64,000 bases of DNA from Carposina sasakii (taxonomy: Eukaryota > Arthropoda > Insecta > Lepidoptera > Carposinidae): assembly GCA_014607495.2 (NCBI GenBank), contig CP053169.1, positions 10,850,001-10,914,000 on the forward strand, read 5' to 3'. The position numbers and the translations under genes were made by a program. A model generated the notes under the pieces. The model saw only the letters and a program-made list of their open reading frames with translations, searched no databases and was not told the origin of the DNA. Every line of letters starts with the position of its first letter. Position 1 is the first letter of the stretch. Shown here in pieces: positions 1 to 11,830 of this stretch.

Positions 1-7
1 TAATGGA

Positions 8-568
8 TAAGGGTCAAGATACATTGTCAACATTCGACGCGATAACACGCCGAAAATGTATGGCACGTGTGGGGATCATGTGTTATCGCGTGGGTGTTAA
101 CATGTGTCGTACTCTTAACTTATGTTCCTATGTCCCCTAGCTAGGGCAGAGGGCCTCCACAGATCTCCGTGTGTCATGGACCATATAAAATGTATATAAT
201 TGGTATGTACAGCGCCGGCCCTAAGTAGATTTTAGAATGGAGCGAGATTCAATTATGGCGCCTCTCCTGTTTGCTCCTAATAATACGTACCTATATCTTT
301 ACTATTTAGGCGCCCTCTAGGATTTGGCGCCTGTAGCGCCTGCTCCGTTCGCCGTATGGGCAGGCTGGCCCTCGGTATGTACTGACACAAGTGTCGTCAC
401 GTCGGGTGTTAACACATTCACTGCCGCCGACTACGTATTTGCGTTTCCTTGGTTTTCTAGAGGTTCTACCGACGCTTATTTGACTAGGCGTTGCCCTTCT
501 TTAGCAGACATCGCATGTTAAGAAAATCAGTCGGCAGCGAACGTGTTAACAGTGTATCTTGACCCTAA
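8..568. mobile_element. PIF/Harbinger-like MITE
   Basis: Inverted ends (left end begins gggtcaagatacattgtcaa at 11; right end ttgaccc at 559-565) are flanked on both sides by TAA (8-10 and 566-568). A TAA target duplication is typical of the PIF/Harbinger superfamily. No transposase frame is present, so it would be non-autonomous. A second insertion (202-382) lies inside it. The superfamily assignment rests only on the target site and the inverted ends. Confidence 0.5.
202..382. mobile_element. Small nested insertion with 9-bp target duplication
   Basis: The 9-mer ggtatgtac occurs at 202-210 and again at 374-382. It brackets a 163-bp GC-richer segment that begins agcgccggccct and ends ctggccctc. 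The arrangement looks like a small insertion inside the PIF/Harbinger-like MITE. The element family is not recognised. Confidence 0.35.
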
Positions 569-650
569 GACGTGCGCCTTTCAGTCGGAAGGCGTGGGTT
601 CGATCCCAGATACAGACCTGTACTGAATTTATTTACACGAGTAGGGTTGG
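569..650 (+). repeat. tRNA-derived SINE fragment
   Basis: It contains a B-box-like stretch (gtgggttcgatcccag) followed by cctgtactgaatttattt. The same pattern is seen at 9660-9745. The Harbinger-like MITE appears to interrupt its 5' part. Confidence 0.35.
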
Positions 651-798
651 CGTCAGACAGGCAGTCCATAAAAATGGGACTCCATTAATAATGAGATAAG
701 AGCTAGAAGATGATGTACATACATATTAACAACTGCACTTTTATCCAGCCTTATTATTAAAGATCAACTTAGTCTAGGCCACATATATAATAATATTC

Positions 799-1650
799 CG
801 ACCTTAAATTCAGACTAGTCAATGCCAAAATTTCTTTCACTGATCTAACATCGACGTAGTAAAGTTACACTGTTTCTACAGGTGATTTTTGAATCTCCTC
901 ATCATCACGATCATTTTTCTCCGTTGAAGCATACCTGGGAAGTGTCTGGTTTCCAAAATATTAGGGTCCAAATTTGAGTAAATAGACACACAAATTTGAG
1001 TAAATAGACACACACACAATAAATAGGCACATTGACGTGTGTAGCAAGATTTTTTCACGAGAAACAATTAATATCTGTCTGAAAAAACTAACATAAACAC
1101 TGGACACTATAAATTTCGCCGGTTCAAGTCATAAAAAAAAATTTACACCCTTAACGATTCGTTAAGGGTGGCAACGAAAAAACGACCTTAAATTCAGACT
1201 AATCAATGCCAAAATTTCATTCACTGATCTAACATCGACGTAGTAAAGTTACACTGTTTCTACAGGTGATTTTTGAATCTCCTCATCATCACGATCATTT
1301 TTCTCCGTTGAAGCATACCTGGGAAGTGTCTGGTTTCCAAAATATTAGGGTCCAAATTTGAGTAAATAGACACACAAATTTGAGTAAATAGACACACACA
1401 CAATAAATAGGCACATTGACGTGTGTAGCAAGATTTTTTCACGAGAAACAATTAATATCTGTCTGAAAAAACTAACATAACACTGGACACTATAAATTTT
1501 GCCGGTTCAAGTCATAAAAAAAAAATTTACACCCTTAACGATTCGTTAAGGGTGGCAACGAAAAAACGACCTTAAATTCAGACTAATCAATGCCAAAATT
1601 TCATTCACTGATCTAACATCGACGTAGTAAAGTTAAACTGTTTCTATATT
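799..1650. repeat. 384-bp tandem duplication containing a mariner-type MITE
   Basis: A unit starting cgaccttaaattcagact begins at 799, 1183 and 1567, spaced exactly 384 bp apart. The first two units are complete and nearly identical; the third stops around 1648. Each complete unit holds a shortened copy of the MITE seen at 5961-6344, so the duplication followed the MITE insertion. Small open frames repeated 384 bp apart are by-products of this duplication. Confidence 0.8.
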
Positions 1651-1956
1651 TAATTTTTCTGTTACTCGTATTTAGTTCCGGTTTAGACTCGCTAATGTGT
1701 GGCAAAAAGATGTAAAGAATAAGTGAACAAAAGTTAACGTTAGAGTCTGTTTTATTGTAAATTTTGTGTTTGGGACGTATCAGGACTTCACCTTCCCTGT
1801 GTACATACACAAATCAACATCACGAATACTATTCACTTTGTTACTAAGAAAATGTAACGGGTAACCCTCCTTCTGGCGCCGTCAGACAAAAACGCGGATT
1901 TAGCAAACTTAAAAATATCACAAACACTCGTCTATGTTTTTTCAAACAGTACGCAC

Positions 1957-2032
1957 CGTCCTGCGCCCTTGCGGCCGCCGCCACCACGGCCACCACCGCG
2001 GCCACCAGCCACCAATACCGAGTCACCACCAT
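1957..2032 (-). CDS. NRF-6-like gene C, probable first exon (signal peptide)
   Basis: From the ATG at 2032-2030 the minus strand encodes 25 residues: a few polar residues and a Trp pair, then a long Ala/Val stretch ending ARAQD. This is a convincing signal peptide. A donor follows at ACG|GTGCGT (GT at 1956-1955), leaving phase 1. Gene A's first exon also encodes only a signal peptide and also ends in phase 1. This exon sits downstream of gene A on the same strand, where the next member of a tandem array is expected. No exon 2 is visible before the left edge, so the family assignment is inferred from position, phase and signal peptide. Confidence 0.45.
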
Positions 2033-2080
2033 CGTGTGTCGAGCACTACTATCAAATGCCTTCCGCCATCGACGACCGCG

Positions 2081-2087
2081 TATATAT
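2081..2087 (-). promoter_or_regulatory. Possible TATA box of gene C
   Basis: A TATATA stretch lies about 50 bp upstream of the ATG at 2032. Spacing and composition suit a core promoter, but AT-rich matches are frequent here. Confidence 0.25.
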
Positions 2088-2299
2088 CACACAACGATGT
2101 GACGCACGACACGATACGAGCCTACCGGCCGGACAGCGGCGACCCCGATCGACTTTTTAAAAATTGTTTTGAATTTAAGATAAAGATGCAAAAAATATTT
2201 GACAGTTTAACTTATACAAGGTACGTCGGGGTTGTCCATTTGTTCATGGTTTGGAGAGACGACGGGATGAGTGATATTTTGGGTAACGTGCATTGAATG

Positions 2300-4610
2300 C
2301 GTAGGGTAACATAGAAAAGGAAGACCTAGAGATGTATTATGTTATTAATAGAGGAAAATAAATTTCATTTTTTATTATATTAATTAGAAAAGCTGAAATG
2401 AGCACTACATAATTACGCTTAATCCAGGTAAATGGAATAATTAATAAACTGCGTAAAGAAGTGAACCAAACTACATAATAAAAAAAACTGAAAGAAAAGG
2501 ACAAGCACTTAGATGTCCGGTGGTCTAGAATTCTATAATATATTATTGAATGAATACTATTGAAGAAAATAAAATATATTCGAAAATTAGATTGGCTTTC
2601 GATTAATGGATCCCGACAGTTCAGTTTTGTTCTGCTTTAGGACGATTCTCAGGGTTCAGTATTGTAAGATACTAGTGGCCCACGACGTTGTTGTTTTTTC
2701 GTTTCTGGATGTAAAAAAATAAAGTCTACAAAGTTCTCGTAGTGTACCAACTGGTATAGTTGTATAAAACATGTTTTGTATATTATTGTTATTTTATAAT
2801 TAATTATACAAAGGGTTTGCTAACGGCACGGTAATAAATAACAAATCTATATGACGTAGAAGGTACAAGGTATCTACTTACAAATTTTTTAACGTAAATG
2901 TTACTAAAGTAAACAAATGTTATATTTATTTATGTTTTATTATTTTCCATTTCCTACAGTAATAATTAGTCAGTTTATTGAGATCTTATTAGAAACCTTG
3001 AGTATTAAATAGCGATTAATCTTTACTAATGTTATAAAAACCTAAACTTTGAAATATTTTGTCAATCTTTAAAATTATACATTGCTAATAAAGTAATAAT
3101 TAATTTCATCTAAGATTTTGTTGACAAATTAATGAATTTTTATTATATGTATTTTTAAGGTTTTTTGAAGTTAAGTACCTGGTAGGATTCAACTGCAAAC
3201 AATTTATAATCTCACTCGGGTGAAGAATTTTGTCATTTCTTTATTAACAATTTTTATAAATTATATTTTAACAGATATTGCAATGCAATAATTACGGTGA
3301 TAGGCTTACCACTTATTATGTGTAACTTAAAAAGCTAACCGTAGAAAAGTGTTGTATAATTTACATACTTTTGATCAATATGTTTGGATGTAATGAGCGT
3401 GACTATATCGTGTGCAATTATTAATTTTTTATCAATTTTCAAATACTAAGCAATGAATTTAGGAGCTATTATTAACTTATTTTTAGTTTTTATATCTTTT
3501 TTTTTTATATAGTAAAATTCATATACATATATAACTAACTTAAATCTACACAAAGTAGTCCGCGGTCAGGAATGTTTGAAATCAGCAGCTAAATACTCGT
3601 ATTAGAAGCAATGTACATCAAAGTACCACTTATCCGCGTCGTAGCAGGTTCGTAGCACGTAGCACGCGCTACGGATGTAGTCACCGCGTGATATCCGTAG
3701 TCCGTAGGTCCCAAGTTCAATGACCCTCATGTTATGTAAAGTTCCTGCCTGAACCGTTGAAATACAGGGTGTTTGTGACAGCCGGGTAAATATTGATATG
3801 GTGACTTCAGACCATGATTCTGTAAACCACAATATTCGCAGGAAAATTTCAAAATTTTCCGACTTTTTGTGTGGTTTGTTTAAGTAGGCCTTATTTGAAA
3901 ACAAAATATTATGGATTAAAAAAAAAATCAATTAACTGATCAACCCCAAAGGAGACTCACAAGTGATCTAAAAAAACACCAATATATAACACAATAACAA
4001 ATAGGCCTATTTAACTAGTCACAGGATCGCCCGGTACAATTAGCGCGGAAAGCAAACATTGCGGATATGTAATCAAATTAAAATGCATATACTGTGAGTA
4101 ATAACATTGTCGCGTAACTCAAAATAATGGTACTTGTTCGGTATTTTAATATAGGCCTTGCTGTCACGCACATCCTGTATAATATTATCTAAGGATATTC
4201 TTCTCAATAGAAAAACAACGAATATGAATACCAATAAAACATTATTAAAGCTTCGATTGTCAAGTTTTAGAGACCTCGCCGTATTTAATATCGAATAGTC
4301 ATAAACTAGTAATTTCTGTACCGTGATGAATAAAAGTTTTCCTGGTAAATAAGGAAAACCACAGGACATGAGGAACTTTTTACGAATTTAGGGCTCTTGG
4401 AAAAATATTGTGCACCTTCACTTATTTTGGTCGTGGAAGATTTTCAACTCGCAAGGTTTTTGAAAGTGGGTGTACATAGTTAGTTACTAGGTATAGTTAC
4501 TAGTTCCTGGATTAAGCCAGAGCGTTATGTTTGTTTCTTATTTTGTTTGAAAGTTATTATCTACGAGTAGGTACTGGGATTCAATTTACTAACAACGTAT
4601 AAAAATACTT
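2300..4610. other. AT-rich region without a recognisable gene
   Basis: I see no exon, RNA gene or complete mobile element. The only frames are short, at 3602-3931 and 4073-4369 on the minus strand. They have no recognisable domain and no splice support. Confidence 0.5.
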
Positions 4611-4616
4611 ATGTTA

Positions 4617-4872
4617 AATTGGCCGCGTGGTGCCGGCAGAGTAGAATTCGTACCACCCCATGTCTGCCAGTGGGTATCGTAAGAGGCGATTAAGGGTTTC
4701 CGGGAGGTGGGCAGCAGCGCCCTCCCGTATTGACAACATAGTCCAAAATACAAACTGCGGTCACCAACCCGCCTGCCCAGCGTGGTGACTATGGGCAAAT
4801 ACCCCCCATGGCAGTCTTGTGACGAGCCCCGGAGGAGGCCTACGTCCAGCAGTGGTACTATGAGTCTCACAC
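4617..4872 (-). repeat. RTE-like LINE/SINE tail repeat
   Basis: It contains gtggtgccggcagagtagaa, a central block about two genome-wide reading marks (gggcagcagcgcc, cccgcctgcccagcgtggtg) and the tail ggaggcctacgtccagcagt. Related pieces occur at 9475-9550, 24520-24690, 28670-28860, 32225-32370, 33685-33770, 57620-57750, 61165-61360, 62170-62240 and 63560-63615. It is a dispersed high-copy repeat without coding capacity. Confidence 0.6.
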
Positions 4873-5755
4873 ATACGATTGCCACTCGACTACTCATATT
4901 GCAAGAAAACAAACATTAATTATTGGCATAATACATGAAAACAATACCTACTTACTTATTAATTACTGATTCATTTTAAACTACAGTTAGCTGCAAACCC
5001 ATGACAGTTGCGCCAGTGTACATCTGATTTAGCACGTTTTCATACATTTTTAATTCGTTTCTTAGAACGCCCTTGAGTTAGTAAGTACCTAGACTCTAAC
5101 GACATGCATGGACGAAGGTGCAGCTGACGTGTTCTAGTGAAACCCTGCACAGGACTATGGTGTAATGAAAATTTTAAATTTCAACATTTTATAATGAGTA
5201 AGGAAAAAGCAGATGTGTTTTTGCAACGGTATCTGTATTTGAAACTAACACATGATGGGCCAAATATCGAGTGACTGATTAAATGAATGATTTATGTAAA
5301 TGAAAAATGAAAGTAGATGATGGAATGAAAGACTGAGAGATTTTGTTATTCCAATAGGATAGATACAATTGTGCGTGCATTTCGCCGCCATCCACGACAT
5401 TCAGAGCATACATCTCCAACACCATATGACGAATGTATCTATTCTCTGTCTCCCATTTCCTCGATTTGTCCAAGTTTCCACTTCATTAATCAATATACAA
5501 TTCGCAAATCGGAAATAATAGGGCCTGATAGGGCCCTTACTAAACGTGTTTTTGTTTTGAAGCTATCTAATAAGCATAAACTTTACATAAATTGATAGGA
5601 ATTAGGTAGAATTTGATTTCACACTTTAACTACTTGAGACCGGATTTGAACTCTCGTGTCTGTCTCAAGGTGACAAAGAACAATTGTTGCTATCTCAGCT
5701 CCAACATGTAACTATACACGCTTAAAAAATATTTAATTTAATATTTAATTATTAC
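4873..5755. other. No gene recognised
   Basis: AT-rich sequence with two short opposing open frames near 5279-5595 and no domain. Fragments such as ctaacgacatgcatgg near 5100 recur elsewhere in the window, so it is probably old repeat sequence. Confidence 0.4.
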
Positions 5756-6425
5756 ATACTAGTGGACGCCCGCGACTCCGTCCGCGTGGACTGCAAAAAA
5801 AAAACAAAATGTAATTGTCCGGGATAAAAACATTTTCCCGAGACAAAAAGTGAGCGATAAATGTTAAGTGGGACCTGTCACAAATTACTGAAAACTGCAT
5901 CGAAATCGGTTTAGCCGTTTCTGATATAAGCGTGCAAACAAACAAACGCACAAACACAATACAGGGTGATTTTTGGTCATCAACGTTCCCGAAAACTACG
6001 GAATCTCCTCATCATCATGATCATTTTTCTCAATGGAAGCATACCTGGGAAGTGTCTGGTAAGTTCTAAAATATTAGGGTCCATAGTTGAGTAAATAGAT
6101 GCGTTTTTCTGAATAAATGCACATTGACGCGTGCAGCAAGATTTTTTCACGAGAAATAATTAATATCTGTCTATGAAAAAAACTAGTATAAACACAAGAC
6201 ACTATAAATTTCGCCCGGTCAAGTAATATATATTTTTTTTATTGACATCATTTCCCAGCACTTTTTTTGGCATAAACTTACTTTATTTGATGTATAGAGT
6301 ACGTACCCTTCGTTAAGGGTGGCAACGAAAATACACCCTGTATAATTGCGTTAATAAAGGTCACCTATAATATTTTTTCTCATATATCTTTCATATACAG
6401 ACAGCGATCCGTTACATTTTTTGAC
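5756..6425 (+). repeat. Dispersed repeat D, interrupted by a MITE
   Basis: The repeat begins agtggacgcccgcgactccg and continues through gtgggacctgtcaca and cgtgcaaacaaacaaacgc to 5960. It resumes at 6345 with gcgttaataaaggtc and ends around cagacagcgatccgttaca. An uninterrupted copy is at 62947-63270, which proves the intervening 5961-6344 is an insertion. Other copies are at 10170-10450 (+), 11600-11830 (-) and 17427-17525 (5' part). Confidence 0.65.
5961..6344. mobile_element. MITE A (mariner-type, CAGGGTG ends)
   Basis: It starts tacagggtgatttttggtc and ends acaccctgta, with short inverted CAGGGTG ends and TA at the borders, as expected of a non-autonomous Tc1/mariner element. It is about 384 bp and has no transposase. 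It is cleanly inserted into repeat D. Other copies are at 8280-8662, 10557-10907 and 17989-18378, in the 799-1650 tandem array, and split across the gypsy nest (35880-35958 and 53565-53846). Confidence 0.65.
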
Positions 6426-6470
6426 CGACTTCAAAAAAAGGAGGAGGTTCTCAATTCGTCTGTATGTATA
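6419..6470 (+). repeat. Short dispersed repeat
   Basis: The motif gaccgacttcaaaaaaagga followed by ggaggttctcaattcg is a common lepidopteran dispersed repeat by my recollection. No coding content. Confidence 0.3.
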
Positions 6471-6945
6471 ATATTTTTTATTATATGTATAGAAGATATA
6501 GATAGAACAAGATATACCTAATACCTACTAACATTCCACCTGCCACAATCCTTCATGCTCTACAGAACAGATTTTAAATTCTAATTTACCAGTTTTTATT
6601 TTTCGCGTAGGTAACCTAATAACCTTAATATGCAATTTTTATTTGTCGCTGTGGGATCTCTTTTATGATCCTCTGGAGATCTGTTGGTCCCATTTTGGGG
6701 ACATATACGTGTCTATATACCGGTATTGGCCCACCCATCACTCATTCCCGCCACTGTAACTCCTGTATGCCAGGATTAACAGAGGCGAGATAAATGCAAT
6801 TGAAGCATTGAAAATCCCGGTGGGACCTAACAAGCGATTATGAAGCTTTAAAATAGAATGTGAATTACGATTCTTCTATGCTGCTCTGGGAGTGAAAAAA
6901 AGTATAATACTACAGCTACTACTCTTCCCGGGCATACTGTACAAG

Positions 6946-7125
6946 TCAGTAGAGGGACAAGAGGGCCTTGGTGTTTTGTAGGCGACGGGCTGACCACCTC
7001 TCACTACTAACCGAACTTGTACATCTCAAAATTGGTCAGAAATGGCACCATGTGGTTCTATCGGCCCTTGGTGCTCTGCCTACCCCGTAAGGGATAAAGG
7101 CTTGATTATATGTATGTATGTATGT
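6946..7125 (+). repeat. LINE 3'-tail-like repeat
   Basis: It contains gaacttgtacatctcaaaat, ctatcggcccttggtgctct and taagggataaaggc, and ends in a short (atgt)n run. Related copies are at 7866-7976 and 33855-33918. It resembles the 3' end of a non-LTR element. Confidence 0.4.
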
Positions 7126-7178
7126 GAATTACGAAGATAGTTACGCTTATTATTAGATTAAGCATTGACATATAAAGG

Positions 7179-7340
7179 TAACTATGTAGCTACCTACTAA
7201 CTATGTAGCTACCTACTAACTATGCAGCTACTAACTAACTATGCAGCTACCTACTTCTCGTAACTATGTAGCTACTAATTATGTAGCTACCTACTAATTA
7301 TGTACCTACCTACTAACTATATAGCTACCTACTAACCCTA
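7179..7340. repeat. Tandem repeat, about 20-bp unit
   Basis: About eight imperfect copies of ctatgtagctacctactaa run head to tail. Units vary (gcagctact, gtacctacc), so it is an ageing minisatellite. Confidence 0.75.
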
Positions 7341-7865
7341 CACAATATAATTATTTTATTTAACTTGTTATTTTATTTGTATTTATTTTCAACAACAAGA
7401 TAAATCGTGCCTCTGATTAATCTATCATGGTTAAGGTGCTCGTCGTAAGTTATTATATTGCCGACGTAAAAGATTCGAACTTTTCCATCGGTATTAAGGG
7501 TCCTCTGTGAAAAAGAAATAAGGGTTTCTTAGTACTTATTTAAAATGTGGTGAGGCTACACTCAATTAAGTACATACATAAAGACACGGCAAAAGAGGTA
7601 GCCAGAACTGCAGAATCATAAAAGAGATCCGAAAATCACGTTATCATCTGAGAGAATACCCGAGTTCTTTAGTCGACTCTTACGACACGCACGGAAGATG
7701 CAGCTGATGTATTCTAGTAAGGTCCAAATACAAATGATTTTATCCGTCAGTCAGTTTGTCCGTCAGCTTAGCGCCTGTCAGTCTGTTTGAGCAATTCTGC
7801 GGACATAACTATTTAGCACGTAAAAGTTGTTATTTAATAACAATATTAAGTGTTCGAGTACGTAA

Positions 7866-7976
7866 CTAACCGAACTTGTACATCTCAACTATACCCTCAA
7901 AATTGGTCAGAAGTGGCACTATGTGGTTCTATCGGCCCTTGGTGCTCTGCCTACCCCATAAGGGATAAAGGCGTGA
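7866..7976 (+). repeat. LINE 3'-tail-like repeat, second copy
   Basis: Same block as 6946-7125 (gaacttgtacatctcaa, ctatcggcccttggtgctct, taagggataaaggc). It is followed directly by a stub of MITE B (agcgaaaagcgcttaaca, ending acaccctgtat near 8031). Confidence 0.4.
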
Positions 7977-8279
7977 TTAGCGTGATAAGCGAAAAGCGCT
8001 TAACATACCCTTTTTTTACACCCTGTATAAGTATGTATGTAGTACGTAACGAGGTTGGGGTTGATAAACGAATGGACGAAAGAAAATTTCCATTATTTAG
8101 TGGTCGATTAGCAATGTTTACTACTAATTATACGAACTTAATACGCAGATAGGTTTACCGCAACTAATGAATCTTTCAAAGCATTCGAGTATATCATGAT
8201 TAACAGCTTCAATAATGTAGAAAGACTTTTAGTTTTTCTCAGATTTTATCTGCAATTTTTTTGTTTTCATTTTCAAATT

Positions 8280-8662
8280 TGGTATACACGGTTTTTTTTT
8301 GTTGCCACCCTTAACAAAGGGTAGGTACTTACTCTAAAGATCAAATAAAGTAAGTTTATGCCAAAAAAAATGTTGGGAAACGATGTAATTTTGAAAAAAT
8401 ATCTGATAGGGCGAAATTTATAGTGTCCAGTATTTATGTTAGTTTTTTCATAGACAGATATTAATTATTTTTAGTGAAAAAATCTTGCTACACGCGTCAA
8501 TGTGCATTTATGCAGAAAAATGCAGTCTATTTACTCAACTTTGGACCCTAATATTTTGGAAACCAGACACTTCCCAGGTATGTTTCCATGGAGAAAAATT
8601 ATCGTGATGATGAGGAAATTCCGTAGTTTTCGGGAACGTTGACGTCCAAAAATCATGTATAA
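8280..8662. mobile_element. MITE A copy
   Basis: Inverse orientation of the 5961-6344 copy. It shows ttgttgccacccttaac, then acttcccaggtatgtttcc, ending gaacgttgacgtccaaaaat. Its outer CAGGGTG ends have decayed. Confidence 0.6.
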
Positions 8663-9237
8663 AAAACTGATCTCTAGTATTGAAAATAGCCGTAACAATT
8701 CTATCAGGTCAAGTAAAAGAATATTAAAGTGCCACCAAATTAGAATTAATTTAAGTGGGTATGTATAATGCCTTGATGCTGCTTTATGATTTATCTTTCT
8801 TTACTATTTGATGGAAAATTACTATCGGTGATTTAAAATATGTTTACCAGCTTATACCTAGTTGTAACAAAAACTGAGAAGTTCAGAGAGGTTACTTTAT
8901 TTTGTTTTTTATAATCATAGTACGTATACCATAGACCTCTTTTATGCTATGAGTATATGAACATGTAACGTACAGTTTTGGTCATTGTCCTTTGATAATT
9001 GATCAGTTAGCATTTTATATATCGTTCAATATTACTTTTTATAATAATACTACTCAAGATTCAGGTTTTTCTGCTATTGCTATTTAGAAGTTGTATTTTT
9101 TATGTCAATGTTAATAATACTACTATTATTTACGTACATTGTAGGTTTTAATAAAAACAACTATACCTACCTAATCTAATGTTAGAGGTCTTGGCCGTAT
9201 CTACTACAGATATCAGTTATGTGTATGTGAAGGTATG
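8663..9237. other. No gene recognised
   Basis: AT-rich sequence with no open frame above background and no recognisable repeat. Confidence 0.4.
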
Positions 9238-9283
9238 ACATGTTTGTATGACGAACTGATATCAGTTCGTCATACAAACATGT
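9238..9283. repeat. 46-bp perfect palindrome
   Basis: The sequence reads identically on both strands from acatgtttgtatgacg through the centre tgatatca to cgtcatacaaacatgt, with no loop. It may be a MITE remnant or a spontaneous inverted duplication. No flanking target duplication is obvious. Confidence 0.85.
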
Positions 9284-9474
9284 TATACATATACATCTAT
9301 ACACAGATTTTGTACTCGAAAATGGGGTAATTCTTTAGTACCTATGTAACTTATTAGCAAAAAGCAATAAATGGATTAAATCTGATTACCTAAGTAAATA
9401 AATAGTCGACTCTGTCTGACTATATGTCACACTTATTGTATTGTATTGGAAAATTGTAACTTAGCTCGTTAAGC

Positions 9475-9745
9475 CGCGTGGTGCCGGCAGAGTAGAGTTT
9501 GTACCACCCCTGTCTGCCCGTGGGTATCGTACGAGACGATTAAGGGTTACGATACATTAATCGTTATTACAAAAGAATTTAGACATTGTTTAAACTGAAC
9601 ATTACCTAAATTTGACATACGAGTATATTCTATATATTTTATAGCGGTGATAGACCAGTGGTTAAGATGTGCACCTTCCAAGCGGAAGGCGTAAGTTCGA
9701 TCCCAGTCACGGGCCTGTACCAATGAATTTATTTCATGTACAGAT
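9475..9745 (+). repeat. RTE-like tail fragment followed by tRNA-derived SINE
   Basis: 9475-9550 matches the gtggtgccggcagagtaga repeat. 9645-9745 has an A-box-like gatagaccagtggttaag and a B-box-like aagttcgatcccagtcac, then a tail with aatttattt. The spacing is that of a tRNA-derived SINE. Confidence 0.5.
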
Positions 9746-10169
9746 TTTAATGTTGTAAAATTGTCACTTAGCTCGTGCCTCGGAAAGCACGTAAAACCGT
9801 TGGTCCTGCGCCTGATCTCTCTCCGGTAGTGTCGGCTTTCCGTCCCATCGGACTATGAGAGTAACGGAATAGAGAGTGCATCTGTGTTTGCGCACACACT
9901 TGTGCACTATAATATCTCCTGCGTACCTGGCCAATCTCCGTCAGATTGTTAGCCTTGGCCGAAATACGGTCGGAGATCATCATCATCATGTCACACTTAA
10001 ATAAACTTGACAAAAGTTATGTCTGTCCCTCTCAATTCTTAATGTAAATGGCTGAAACTATGCTCGTAGACATATTTTTCTGAAGATTCTTTATTTCACT
10101 AAAATTAACATTATTTATAACTAACTTACAAATAACTGTGACTAACTTAAATCTATCTAAAGCAAAGAT

Positions 10170-10450
10170 CAAGCCCTTTTATTTGGGATAAAAACATTTT
10201 CCCGGGATTAAAAGTAGGCCTGTCACAACACTTTTCTGAAAACTGCAATAAAATCGGTTCAGCCGTTTCTGAGATTAGCGTGCACAAACGCACTGACCAA
10301 CAGACAAAAATTCCAAAATCATTGTTTTGGGTACTATTGCGTTGATAAAGGTCTCATATAATATTTTTTCTCATATATATTCCATGTACAGACAGCGATC
10401 CGTTACATTTTTATTATACAGATATAGAAGAAAATGTATAGATAGAAGAA
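10170..10450 (+). repeat. Repeat D copy
   Basis: It shares gggataaaaacattttcccg, cggttcagccgtttctgaga, ttgcgttgataaaggtc and cagacagcgatccgttacat with 62947-63270. Confidence 0.55.
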
Positions 10451-10556
10451 GAAGACTAGTACTTCAAGGAATACGCTAAAAAATTATTTAGCGAAATCGG
10501 TTCAGCTGTTCTCGAGATCCGCGCTTAGCAACATAATTAGCGATTGATTTTTATAT

Positions 10557-10907
10557 TATACAGAATGTTTTTTCATTGCCACCCTTGTCGACGGGTACGC
10601 ACTCTATACATCAAATAAAGTAAGTATATGCAATAAAAAAAATGCTGGGAAACGATGTAAATTTTTTTGAAAAAATATTTAATTACTTTATCGGGCGAAT
10701 AAATTTTTTCATAAACAGATGTTAATTATATCTCGTGAAAAATTCTTGCTACGCGCGTCTTTGTGCATTTATGCAGAAAAACGCAGTCTATTAACTTAAC
10801 TTTGGACCCTAATATCTTGGGAACCAGACACTCCCCAGAAATGATCGTGATGATGAGGAGATTTCATAGTTTTCGGGAACGTTGACGACGAAAAATACCC
10901 TGTATAT
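10557..10907. mobile_element. MITE A copy
   Basis: It runs from atacagaatgttttttcattg to aaaaataccctgtata. The left CAGGGTG end is mutated; the right end is intact. Confidence 0.6.
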
Positions 10908-11514
10908 ATCAATTAATATTTCGTGTACCATCAATGTGTCATGCATGATGGACACTTTAATAATACCTACTTTGTATAATATACGTCCGTGGCTAGGTGA
11001 TGTACCATAACCCAGCAAATGCTTCCTCTACATAGGTATAGGCTCTGTGTAAAGACTGCAGAGGCAATAAGCTGTTTTCCCTAAAGAGATTGAGAAGTTG
11101 TTGTGTAATTGCCTATTCACTTTTTGCTAGTTAGCCTAATTACCACGTTATAAGAGGTGCGCCTACCGCCGCTTTTATGGCTCATTTTTTTTTTTTGAGT
11201 TACCTTCACTGAAAAAGCACGCGTTAAACACGCAAAGTGTAGGTATTATTCCTAAACGCTTGTTTCTAAATATCTATGCATCAGACAGTACAAGTGAAGG
11301 TCAATGCCAATTACCTACCTAAAGAATATGAACATAACCCACAACATATGTTTTAACTAAAAGATACCTCATTTAATGAAAATTACTGTAATAAAGATTG
11401 AAGCAAAAACTAGTCGTAAAGTATTACATATATATGATCGTGCATGATTTGCCGTCAGAAGACATACACAAATAATTTGTTCATAGGTTTTTTACATACA
11501 TACATTACCTCACA
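10908..11514. other. No gene recognised
   Basis: AT-rich sequence without exon-like coding or a named repeat. Confidence 0.4.
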
Positions 11515-11830
11515 CCTTTGTCACATAGGAGTAGTAGGCAGAGACTAGAGATCTCCATTTAGTATGTTCCAAACATATCTCTTTCCCCTCATTCTCTATA
11601 CACATATAATAAATATGTAATGGATCGCTGTCTGTACATGAAAGAAAAAATATTATAGGAGGCCTTTATCAACGCAATAGTACCCAAAAGAATGATTTTT
11701 GTAATTTTTGTCTGTTTGTTTGTGCACGCTAATCTCAGGAACGTCTGAGCCGATTTCGATGCAGTTTTCAGTAATATATTGTGACAGGTCCCACTTAACA
11801 TATAGGTTACTTTTTATCCTGGATAATTTG
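11515..11830 (-). repeat. LINE 3' fragment and repeat D copy
   Basis: 11515-11585 resembles the minus-strand LINE 3' end at 23640 onward (gtaggcagagactagagatc). 11600-11830 is repeat D on the minus strand (ggatcgctgtctgtac through gtgacaggtcccacttaac). Confidence 0.45.

Noticed and set aside
324..521. 65-codon open frame near the left edge
   Set aside because: It lies within the Harbinger-like MITE and its guest insertion, starts without a convincing ATG, and has no domain.
7179..7340. CRISPR-like array
   Set aside because: Units of about 20 bp run with no unique spacers, and the genome is eukaryotic.
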